A DNA stretch of 64,000 nt, from positions 62,001 through 126,000 of the forward strand of contig NZ_PDBS01000001.1 in NCBI RefSeq assembly GCF_002572525.1, read 5' to 3'. The translations under genes were made by a program, and so were the position numbers. The notes under the pieces were generated by a model that saw nothing but the letters and a program-made list of their open reading frames with translations, had not been told where the DNA came from and searched no databases. This DNA is from Natrinema sp. CBA1119 (lineage in GTDB: Archaea; Halobacteriota; Halobacteria; Halobacteriales; Natrialbaceae). Below, one piece after another: positions 33,370 to 40,848 of the stretch. Position 1 is the first letter of the stretch. The number at the start of each line of letters is the position of its first letter.

Positions 33370-34734
33370 ATGGACCGAGCAACGGTCGAACCGCAGGTAG
33401 AGACCATTCCCGGCGACCGGGCCCGCGAATGGGTCGACTACCACCATCGGTTCGCCGCCCCGAGCACGTACGTCTACGAGTTCGTCTGGGACGCGGGCGG
33501 CGAGGCCATCGGCCCGTTCTGCACCGACGTCGACGGTAACGTCCTGCTCGATTTCACGAGTCACGTCGCCGCCGCGCCGCTTGGCTACAACAATCCGACG
33601 ATCCGCGAGAAACTCCGCGCGTTCGATCCCGTCGATCCGCTCAAAATCGCGGGTCAGGACTTCTACGTCAGCGGCGGCGGCCGACCCGACAACCCTGACT
33701 TTCCCGGGCCGACGCAATTGATGGATCGACTGGTCGCGATGACCGACCACTACGACATGGACCGGGTCTTTCTCTCGAACTCCGGCGCGGAGGCCGTCGA
33801 AAACGCCATCAAAATCTGCTACGCCGCGGGCGGCCACCGCGCGATCACGTTCGACGGCGCATTCCACGGCCGAACGCTCGGCGCGCTCTCGCTCAACCGC
33901 TCGAAGGCCGTCCACCGGAGCGGCTTTCCCGAAATCCCCGGCGTCGTCAGCGTCCCGTATCCCGACACCGACGAGGCATACGAAACCCGCTGGCGGACCG
34001 ACGGCCCCGGCGGGAACGTCGTCGCCGACGCGCTCCACCCCGAGCGCGGTGTCGTCGATCCCGCGGAAGTCGCCTACCTCATCCTCGAGCCGATTCAGGG
34101 CGAGGGCGGCTATCGAGTGGCCCATCCTGCGTTCGCCCGCGACCTCGAGGTGCTGCGCGAGAAGTACGGCCTCCGGATCGTCGCCGACGAGATCCAGTCC
34201 GGACTCGGACGGACGGGCGAACTGTGGGCCGTCGATCACCTCGATCTCACGCCGGACGTCATCACGAGCGGGAAGGGCCTGCGCGTGGGCGCGACGATCT
34301 CGCGCTCGGACGTCTTCCCCACCGAAAAGAGTCGGCTCTCCTCGACGTGGGGCGCGGGGGATCTCGTCGCCGCCATGCAGGGCGTGCTCACGATTGATGT
34401 CATCCACGAGGACGACCTCCTCGCGAACGTCCGCGAGCGAGGCGCGCAGTTCCGGACGCGACTCGAGGACGCAATCACCGACGGCGACGCACCCGGCGCG
34501 ATCGACGTGCGCGGCCGCGGGCTGATGCTCGCCGTCGAGTTCGAGACGAAGGAACGGCGGGACGCGGTGCTCGAGGGCGCGTTCAAACGCGGGCTGTTGA
34601 CCCTCGGCTGTGGCTACAAGACGCTGCGATTGCTGCCCCCGCTCGACGTCACCGAGCGGGAGATCGAACTGGGTGCGGGACTGTTGCTCGAGGCGATTGC
34701 TGACGTAGACGGGACCGTCGGTGAAGCGAGATGA
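33370..34734 (+). CDS. class III PLP aminotransferase
   Basis: A 454-residue class III aminotransferase, the family of GABA, ornithine and omega-amino acid enzymes. Landmarks: 'DFTSHVAAAPLGYNNPTI', 'FLSNSGAEAVENAIK', 'AFHGRTLGALSLNRSKA', 'ILEPIQGEGGYRVAHP', the Asp in 'IVADEIQSGLGRTG', and the PLP lysine K302 in 'ITSGKGLRVGATIS'. A longer loop before 'LILEPIQGEGG' is normal in haloarchaeal members. The substrate is undetermined; it has no biosynthetic neighbours. Confidence 0.9.
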   Translation: MDRATVEPQVETIPGDRAREWVDYHHRFAAPSTYVYEFVWDAGGEAIGPFCTDVDGNVLLDFTSHVAAAPLGYNNPTIREKLRAFDPVDPLKIAGQDFYVSGGGRPDNPDFPGPTQLMDRLVAMTDHYDMDRVFLSNSGAEAVENAIKICYAAGGHRAITFDGAFHGRTLGALSLNRSKAVHRSGFPEIPGVVSVPYPDTDEAYETRWRTDGPGGNVVADALHPERGVVDPAEVAYLILEPIQGEGGYRVAHPAFARDLEVLREKYGLRIVADEIQSGLGRTGELWAVDHLDLTPDVITSGKGLRVGATISRSDVFPTEKSRLSSTWGAGDLVAAMQGVLTIDVIHEDDLLANVRERGAQFRTRLEDAITDGDAPGAIDVRGRGLMLAVEFETKERRDAVLEGAFKRGLLTLGCGYKTLRLLPPLDVTEREIELGAGLLLEAIADVDGTVGEAR

Positions 34735-34792
34735 CTTCTCATCTCGGTCCACTATCGACGCGGGTACCGAGGTCGGCCGCCGATCGTAGGAA

Positions 34793-34815
34793 AATTAGGG
34801 CCCAAATTATTTTTC
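34793..34815 (+). promoter_or_regulatory. promoter and near-palindrome of the vapBC operon
   Basis: A palindrome-like AATTAGGGCCCAAATT (34793-34808) directly abuts an AT-rich TATA-like segment (34804-34814) about 29 bases before ATG 34838. The overlap of BRE/TATA with a palindrome suggests autoregulation by the toxin-antitoxin complex. The same 13 bases AATTAGGGCCCAA are at 6731. Confidence 0.45.
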
Positions 34816-34837
34816 GGCGGACCGTCTAGAGTCGAGT

Positions 34838-35086
34838 ATGTCACACCGGGTCGAAGACGAAACGACAGTAAACGACAGCTACTCGGTAACAGTGCCCGCA
34901 GCCGTCCGGAATGAGCTCGATATCGAGTCCGGTGACAAAATCCGCTGGCGTGTCGACGAGGATGGGACCCTGTCAATCGAGGTCGTTACGCAACGGTATG
35001 GTGCGTTCTCCGAACTCGAGCCGGTCGATATCGGTGAAGAGACGAACGCGGCCGACGATCACGATCTCGTCGCCGGTGACTGCTGA
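34838..35086 (+). CDS. AbrB/MazE-type antitoxin (VapB-like)
   Basis: An 82-residue protein. Residues 8-50 form a swapped-hairpin AbrB domain ('YSVTVPAAVRNELDIESGDKI', 'RWRVDEDGTLSIEVV'), which binds DNA. The acidic tail (50-82) should wrap the toxin. It overlaps the PIN gene by one base (TGATG), so the pair is translationally coupled. The typical VapBC layout supports the antitoxin call. Confidence 0.85.
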   Translation: MSHRVEDETTVNDSYSVTVPAAVRNELDIESGDKIRWRVDEDGTLSIEVVTQRYGAFSELEPVDIGEETNAADDHDLVAGDC

Positions 35087-35514
35087 TGGCCCGCGCCGTA
35101 GTTGATGCGAACGTTTTCATTGGCGCTCGGTTATCGCGGGATCAAAATCACGAACGCGCCGCTGCCATCTTGGAAGCGTTCGACCGAGGTGCTCTTCCGA
35201 CCGCATACGTGTTGAGCGATGTCCTCGAGGAGAGTATCAACTATCTCCAAGCGAGGAGTACGCACGATGTCGCCGTACAGACGCTCGATGCGCTCATCGA
35301 GAGCAGCGGATTCAAAATCGTCCACACACCGAAACGCGATGTCGATTCCGGACGGTCACTGTTCCGGAAGTACGAATCGCTCTCGCTGACGGACGCCGTT
35401 ATTGCGGCTTCGATGCGACGGCAAGAACTCGAGTATCTCTATTCGCTCGACGACGGGTTCGATGCTGTCGATGGTATTACTCGACTGACGACGCCGGCCA
35501 ACCCGTTCGAATAG
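35086..35514 (+). CDS. PIN-domain toxin (VapC-like ribonuclease)
   Basis: A 142-residue PIN-domain protein. The metal-binding acids appear as D7 in 'AVVDANVFIGA', Glu in 'DVLEESINYL' (about 48), Asp in 'SLTDAVIAASM' (about 105) and Asp in 'YSLDDGFD' (about 125). VapC proteins cut RNA, often tRNA or rRNA, when freed from the antitoxin. It is fully intact, so the system is probably functional. It is convergent with purD. Confidence 0.88.
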   Translation: MARAVVDANVFIGARLSRDQNHERAAAILEAFDRGALPTAYVLSDVLEESINYLQARSTHDVAVQTLDALIESSGFKIVHTPKRDVDSGRSLFRKYESLSLTDAVIAASMRRQELEYLYSLDDGFDAVDGITRLTTPANPFE

Positions 35515-35554
35515 CTCGTTTGTGTCGCGGTGTCTGCTCCTTCGAACAGGCACC

Positions 35555-36847
35555 TCACTCGCCGCGGAGTTCGGTCATGTGATCGATCCGGCGCTGGATG
35601 AGGTCGGCTTTGCCGATGTCGTGGCGAACGCGCAGTCCCTCCTCGCCGGCGACTGCGAGCGCGTCTTCGGCGATCTCCTCGGCCTCGCTGATCGAGTCGG
35701 CGACGCCGACCAGCGCGAACGATCGGGAGGTAGTCGTGTAGATCCCGTCGTCGCGCTCGTCTACACTGGCGTAGTACAGCAGGGCGTCGCCCGCGCTCTC
35801 CTCGTCGACCTGCACCTTCGCGCCGGCCTCGGGGTCCGTCGGGTAGCCGTCCGGGACAGCGTACTTGCAGACCGTCGCCTGTTCGGCAAAATCCAGCTCC
35901 GGCGGCGCGTCGCCGTTCCGGGCGGCGGTCAGAACCTCGAGGAAGTCGGTCTCGAGCACCGGCAGCGTGTTCATTGCCTCGGGGTCGCCAAAGCGGGCGT
36001 TGAACTCGACGACGCGGGGACCGGTGGTGGTCAGCATGAACTGGCCGTAGAGGATCCCGCGGTAGTCGTCGAGGGCGTCGACGGTGGCTTCGATGATCGA
36101 GACCGCCTCGTCGTAGTCGCCTTCGGTCATGAACGGCAGTTCGTCCGTCGCGTCGGTGTAGCTCCCCATGCCGCCAGTGTTCGGCCCTTCGTCGCCCTCG
36201 TAGGCGCGCTTGTGGTCCTGCACCGCGGGTGCGGTGTGGAACTCGCCGTTGGCGACGAACGCCTGGACGGTGAACTCCTCGCCGATCAGTCGTTCCTCGA
36301 GAACGATCCGGTCGTAGCCGGCGTCGCGGATGTACTCTTTGCCCTCCTCGGCAGTGACCTGATCGCCGATGACTTTGACGCCCTTGCCGCCGGTGAGGCC
36401 GACCGGTTTGATCGCGAGGTCGCCGTCGTACTCGTCGATGTAGTCGCAGGCTGCCTCCATGTCGTCGAACGTCTCGAAGTCCGGACAGCCCGGAATGTCG
36501 TTCTCCTGCATGAACTCCCGCTGGAAGGCCTTGTCCGTCTCGATGCGTGCGTCGGCTTCTTTCGGGCCGAACGGGTAGACTCCCGCGGCCTCGAGTGCGT
36601 CCGCGAGGCCGACTTCGAGGGGTGCTTCGGGGCCGATGACGGCGATGGTCGCGTCGACCGCCTCGGCGTAGTCGACGACGGCCTCCGGATTCGTCGTCTC
36701 GAGCGTTTCGAACCCGGCCGCAATTCGCGCGATACCAGGGTTTCGGTTGCTGGCACAGGCGTACAGGTCTGCCTCGCTGTCCTCGAGCGCGCGGGCGATG
36801 GCGTGTTCGCGGCCGCCACCCCCGATCAGGAGCACGTTCTCTCGCAT
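35555..36847 (-). CDS. purD: phosphoribosylamine-glycine ligase
   Basis: A 430-residue ATP-grasp enzyme of purine synthesis, joining phosphoribosylamine and glycine. Landmarks: N-terminal 'VLLIGGGGREHAIARAL', 'PEAPLEVGLADALEAAG', 'PVGLTGGKGVKV', 'DHKRAYEGDEGPNTGGMG' and 'RVVEFNARFGDPE'. The full length and motifs indicate a working enzyme. It is alone, divergent from thyA. The promoter zone (36848-36988) is shared with thyA. Confidence 0.97.
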   Translation of the reverse strand: MRENVLLIGGGGREHAIARALEDSEADLYACASNRNPGIARIAAGFETLETTNPEAVVDYAEAVDATIAVIGPEAPLEVGLADALEAAGVYPFGPKEADARIETDKAFQREFMQENDIPGCPDFETFDDMEAACDYIDEYDGDLAIKPVGLTGGKGVKVIGDQVTAEEGKEYIRDAGYDRIVLEERLIGEEFTVQAFVANGEFHTAPAVQDHKRAYEGDEGPNTGGMGSYTDATDELPFMTEGDYDEAVSIIEATVDALDDYRGILYGQFMLTTTGPRVVEFNARFGDPEAMNTLPVLETDFLEVLTAARNGDAPPELDFAEQATVCKYAVPDGYPTDPEAGAKVQVDEESAGDALLYYASVDERDDGIYTTTSRSFALVGVADSISEAEEIAEDALAVAGEEGLRVRHDIGKADLIQRRIDHMTELRGE

Positions 36848-36988
36848 GGTCGAAAGCGGAACGCACGAACCTGTAAGCGTTGCTCTTTCCTCGAGCGGAA
36901 ATATGCACGTTCGTGGTGGCTAGCGTAGCGGCCCGGGTCGATCGACGGGACGTAACGATGATAAATACGCGTCCGAATGAGGATGATA

Positions 36989-38005
36989 ATGCAACAGTAC
37001 CTCGAGCTCGTCGACACCGTGCTTTCGACGGGAACCCACAAGCCCAACCGGACCGGCGTCGACACGATTTCGTCGTTCAGCGAACACTACGAGGTCGACC
37101 TTCAGGAAGGGTATCCGCTGTTGACGACCAAGGAGATGGACGGTTACCGCTGGAACTCGATGCTGCACGAGGTCTGCTGGTATCTCTCCGGCGAGGAACA
37201 CATCCGCGACCTCCGCGAGGAGACCAAGATCTGGGACGCGTGGGCCGACGAGGACGGAAAGCTGGATACGGCCTACGGCCGCTTCTGGCGTCGGTTTCCG
37301 GTCCCAGACGGGGACGCGCAACTCGAGGGCGAGTCCTGGCCCGACGCGGGCCACCAGTGGGTCACGGAGGAGACGGACGGCCGGAAGACGTTCGATCAAC
37401 TGCAGTACGTCATCGATACTCTCTCGGACTCGCCGAACTCGCGGCGGCTCGTGGTCAACGCGTGGCATCCCGCCAACGCGGCCGTCTCGACGCTGCCGCC
37501 CTGTCACTACTCGTTCGTCTTCAACGTGCAGGGTGACCGGCTGAACTGCCATCTCACGCAGCGCTCGGGCGACACCGCGCTCGGGATTCCGTTCAACATC
37601 GCAGCGTACGCGCTTCTGACCAAAGTTATCGCCCAGCAGACGGGCTTCGAACCGGGCACGTTCGCCCACACCGTCGTCGACACCCACGTCTACTGCGGCC
37701 GCGGCGCGCGCGGCGACTGGTACGCAGACAACCTCGAGTCCCTCCAGTCGCGGCTGGCCGACGCCGACGAGCGGGCGGACTACCTCGAGATCACGGACTG
37801 GCTCGAGTCCGAAGCGCCGGCCGAGGCCGAGGGCGACGAACGGCTCGATCACGTCCCCGGCCTGCTCGAGCAACTCTCGCGGGAGCCACTCGAGCGCCCG
37901 ATGCTCGAGGTCGCCGACGTCTCGATCGACGAACTGTCCTACGAGGACGTCGAGCTTCGAGGCTACGAGTCACACGACGGACTCGAGTTCTCGGTGGCCG
38001 AATGA
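36989..38005 (+). CDS. thyA: thymidylate synthase ThyA
   Basis: A 338-residue thymidylate synthase, methylating dUMP with methylene-tetrahydrofolate. Landmarks: 'KPNRTGVDTISSF' near the N-terminus, catalytic Cys172 in 'LPPCHYSFVFNV', 'CHLTQRSGDTALGIPFNIA', and 'HVYCGRGARGDWY' toward the end. The C-terminal part has acidic insertions typical of halophiles. ATG 36989 is preferred; two ATGs upstream (36977, 36983) are possible. It overlaps the DHFR gene by ATGA, a coupled pair that regenerates the folate it oxidises. Confidence 0.95.
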   Translation: MQQYLELVDTVLSTGTHKPNRTGVDTISSFSEHYEVDLQEGYPLLTTKEMDGYRWNSMLHEVCWYLSGEEHIRDLREETKIWDAWADEDGKLDTAYGRFWRRFPVPDGDAQLEGESWPDAGHQWVTEETDGRKTFDQLQYVIDTLSDSPNSRRLVVNAWHPANAAVSTLPPCHYSFVFNVQGDRLNCHLTQRSGDTALGIPFNIAAYALLTKVIAQQTGFEPGTFAHTVVDTHVYCGRGARGDWYADNLESLQSRLADADERADYLEITDWLESEAPAEAEGDERLDHVPGLLEQLSREPLERPMLEVADVSIDELSYEDVELRGYESHDGLEFSVAE

Positions 38006-38559
38006 GCGGGGACCGGGACGCGGCGGCAGACGCGACGCAGGACCTCGAGACGGACCGCGAACTCGTCGGCATCGTCGCCGTCGCCGACAACGGTGTCATC
38101 GGCAAGGACGGAGACATGCCGTGGCATATCCCCGAGGACCTCCGCCACTTCAAGGAGACGACGATGGACCACCCCGTCATCATGGGACGAGTGACGTACG
38201 AGGGCATTCTCGAGACGCTGGGCGAACCGCTTCCCGGCCGAACGACGGTCGTGCTGACGAGTCGAGACCTCGAGACGCCCGAGGGAGCCGTCGTTGCCCA
38301 CGGGCTCGAGGATGCCCTCGAGACGGCGGAGGCGGCCGCGATCGAGCGCCACGGCGGAACCGATCGAATATTCGTCGCTGGCGGTGCGACCGTCTACGAA
38401 CAGTTTCTGCCCGTGGTCGACCGGCTGATCGCGACGGAGGTTCATGACGACCCCGACGGCGACACGTCGTTTCCGGAGTGGGACCGGGCCGAGTGGAAAC
38501 TCGTCTCCCGAGACGAGCGGGACGGGTTCGCCTTCCTCGAGTACGTCCGTCGCGAGTGA
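38002..38559 (+). CDS. hdrA: dihydrofolate reductase
   Basis: A 185-residue DHFR. After an acidic 20-residue leader come 'LVGIVAVADNGVIGKDGDMPWHIPEDLRHFK'-type landmarks (in short form 'NGVIGKDGDMPW'), 'VIMGRVTYEGI' and 'IFVAGGATVYEQFLPVVDRL'. It reduces dihydrofolate made by ThyA. The ATGA overlap with thyA (38002-38005) shows coupling. The name hdrA follows the Haloferax usage; which paralogue it corresponds to is not determined here. Confidence 0.93.
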   Translation: MSGDRDAAADATQDLETDRELVGIVAVADNGVIGKDGDMPWHIPEDLRHFKETTMDHPVIMGRVTYEGILETLGEPLPGRTTVVLTSRDLETPEGAVVAHGLEDALETAEAAAIERHGGTDRIFVAGGATVYEQFLPVVDRLIATEVHDDPDGDTSFPEWDRAEWKLVSRDERDGFAFLEYVRRE

Positions 38560-39186
38560 GCGACACCGCTCCACGAAACCAGTTCGCAACGGGGTTTCTG
38601 ACGCATTCGTAGCACCGTAATCGCGGTTTGAAAGGGGATGGTGGTCGTGTAGCAGAGCGGTCCGCAGTAGCGACGAGACCGATCGATTGCAGTCACGCTC
38701 GACCGGGACGGGGCGCCGTTCGAACCGTCAGGGGCCGGTGGTCGGAATCGCAGACAGTCACGGAACGTGACGGCTTTCCGGTGCTGACTTCCCGTTGGAC
38801 AGTCCGAGGAAAGTGTTTGTTTCGCTGTACAGTTAGTTCCGGACCGTTACTTCCAATCAGGAAACCGCACGAGTACGGAGCTATCGAGTTGGAATTTCGG
38901 AACCGCCATCAGTGAGTATCGTCTGGGAACTGTCACTCATTACATTACACGCGGTGGGTTTTAACGAAAGCGAACTCCGATCGCTGAATTCGGTTGCGAT
39001 CGATAAACAATCATTGCTGACAGGTCTACGCCCCGCCCCGTAAAACGCCGAATTAGGCCACGAGAAGCCACAGTAGCCGAATTGGTTGCTTACAATTTGA
39101 ATTAGAGGGTGAAACGATGGCCCCGACTTATGCGAAAATTGGGCCAAGAACCGTCTACCCCGAATAGGGGCCTCAGAGTGAGAGAC
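38560..39186. other. gene-free stretch
   Basis: About 630 bases after the thyA-DHFR unit. No credible gene. The right part is AT-rich and contains CCCCGAATAGGGG (39158-39170), a small stem just before the Tat gene at 39187; it may belong to its 5' region. No repeat or RNA family was recognised. Confidence 0.5.
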
Positions 39187-39795
39187 ATGACAGAAGAAAC
39201 TGATAGCGGACTATTCGACGACTCGCGGCGATCGTTCATGAAGAAAGGAGCCCTCACTGCAGGCGCAGTGGCGCTCGGAACTGCAGGTGCTGGAACCGCA
39301 GCCGCTCAGGACGGTGGCGACGGCGAAGTGCTCGTCCACGCGGACAACTACTTCCCCGGTGCGGATTTCACCGTCGCGGCGGCGCTGAACAACCAGACGA
39401 GAGACGACCTGCTCGAGGAGACCGGTGCGGCCGACGAGTTCGACAGCCCCGACGACTGGGACGCATACATCATCACCTACGACTTCGGTGGAACTTCCCC
39501 GTCGATGGGCATCCTGATGACGGAGGAAGCCGACATCAGTCAGGGCGACAGCGAGACGATGGGCACGGACGGCCAGTTCCGTAACACCGAACTGGCGATG
39601 GTCGAAGCGACGCTCGGCGCCACCGGCAACAGCGCTGAGGACAGTGACGGCGGCGATGGTGATGACGGCGACGATGGTGGTGACGGCGGCGATGGTGGTG
39701 ACGGCGGCGATGGTGGTGACACGGCAGGAAACGGCGCTGACAACGATTCTGCCGGCGGAGATGGCGGTGGCGGCGGCGGTGCCGGCGGCAACTGA
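39187..39795 (+). CDS. Tat-exported protein with Asp/Gly-rich tail, paralogue of 40169-40606
   Basis: A 202-residue protein. The Tat signal ('DDSRRSFMKKGALTAGAVALG') ends Ala-Ala-Ala-Gln-Asp, a signal-peptidase rather than lipobox site. The mature domain (~40-150) has 'ADNYFPGADFTVAAALNNQT', 'DDWDAYIITYDFGG' and 'QGDSETMGTDGQFRNTEL'. The last ~55 residues are Asp/Gly repeats. The neighbour at 40169 shares the signal, the Pro-Gly-Ala-Asp-Phe, Asp-Trp-Asp and Gly-Asp-Ser-Glu-Thr-Met motifs. Such proteins are sometimes labelled calcium-binding because of the acidic tail; the function is unknown. Confidence 0.75.
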   Translation: MTEETDSGLFDDSRRSFMKKGALTAGAVALGTAGAGTAAAQDGGDGEVLVHADNYFPGADFTVAAALNNQTRDDLLEETGAADEFDSPDDWDAYIITYDFGGTSPSMGILMTEEADISQGDSETMGTDGQFRNTELAMVEATLGATGNSAEDSDGGDGDDGDDGGDGGDGGDGGDGGDTAGNGADNDSAGGDGGGGGGAGGN

Positions 39796-40168
39796 TCCGG
39801 CCGTTTTCGTTTCTCCTTCCGTTTTTTGCGTACCGGTAGTGGCGAGTCCCCGTTGACGATCCTGTCAGGGAATCCATCGGAAGTAACTGGCAAACGCCAC
39901 TGGAGTACAAGTCGACCAGACAGATCGTCACAGACGATCCCTTGATCGCTCGCGACGAGCACGACCGCGTCAGACACAGCACGTGTCGTTGCACGGAAAA
40001 CGGTCTATTTCAACGCCCATTTCGGCCCCGCCGCTGAAACGCCGGCGAACGACCGGCGCAGCGGATCTACGATCAGTTACCTAGAAATTGATCGCGTTGG
40101 TTCAGGGAAACGGCCGCGGTAACTTATCCGGGTCAGTCGCGGATAGCTACCGGCAGCTCACGAGAGAC
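39796..40168. other. gene-free stretch between the Tat paralogues
   Basis: About 370 bases. No gene is seen. The bases before both paralogues' starts share GAGAGACATGAC, as expected if duplication included the start region. Confidence 0.45.
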
Positions 40169-40606
40169 ATGACAAACGACCCATATGACTTAACCGACGA
40201 TTCGAGACGATCGCTCGCGAAGCGAGGGACGGTCGCCGCCGGGGCGCTGGCGCTCGGGACAGGCGCGCTCGCGGGGACTGCGGCCACACAGGACGATGAG
40301 GAAGAGGTGGTGATATTCACTGAGGACTACATACCCGGCGCCGACTTCGATGTCGTGGGTGAACTCGAGCAGGGATCGACGATCGACATTCTGCAGTCCT
40401 TCGACGTCACCGAGGAGACAGTCGTCGACGATCCGTCGGACTGGGACAGCTACATCATCCAGTACGACATCGACGCCGACGCCGGTATCCTCGCGGTCCT
40501 CTTCACGGAGGAGGTCGAACTGAGCGTCGGCGACAGCGAGACGATGTCCGAAGACGCGGGGTTCCGAAACTCGAGATTGAGCGCGGTCGAGGTCAACCTC
40601 GACTGA
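40169..40606 (+). CDS. Tat-exported protein, shorter paralogue of 39187-39795
   Basis: A 145-residue protein with Tat signal 'DDSRRSLAKRGTVAAGALALG' and the same mature-domain landmarks as the upstream gene ('TEDYIPGADFDVVGEL', 'DWDSYIIQYDIDA', 'VGDSETMSEDAGFRNSRLSAVEV'). It lacks the Asp/Gly tail. The tandem pair arose by gene duplication with later loss or gain of the tail. No known family role. ATG 40169 is set by alignment to the paralogue's start. Confidence 0.75.
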   Translation: MTNDPYDLTDDSRRSLAKRGTVAAGALALGTGALAGTAATQDDEEEVVIFTEDYIPGADFDVVGELEQGSTIDILQSFDVTEETVVDDPSDWDSYIIQYDIDADAGILAVLFTEEVELSVGDSETMSEDAGFRNSRLSAVEVNLD

Positions 40607-40848
40607 CCTCGTAGAGAGACGACAGTTCCCTGTCTCGACGTAGCCGTCACGCGATCGGTCGGCCCGCCGTGGGTCGATCACCGACTCACAAGCCGTTCGA
40701 GAGTCGCCACTCGACAGCTATCGGCGTTGGCTCGTTTTTTCGAGTCGATTGCCTCTCTAGTTCGTGCCATAGGCACTCATACAAGGAATATAATGATCCT
40801 TCAGACAATTCTCGGGGACTTGAATACCCCCCGGTTCGAAGGCGACGT

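Noticed and set aside
33343..34752. A long minus-strand frame opposite the aminotransferase
   Set aside because: Antisense shadow of a complete class III aminotransferase.
39540..39977. Pro/Ser-rich minus-strand frame
   Set aside because: It is the mirror of the Asp/Gly tail of the exported protein at 39187-39795.
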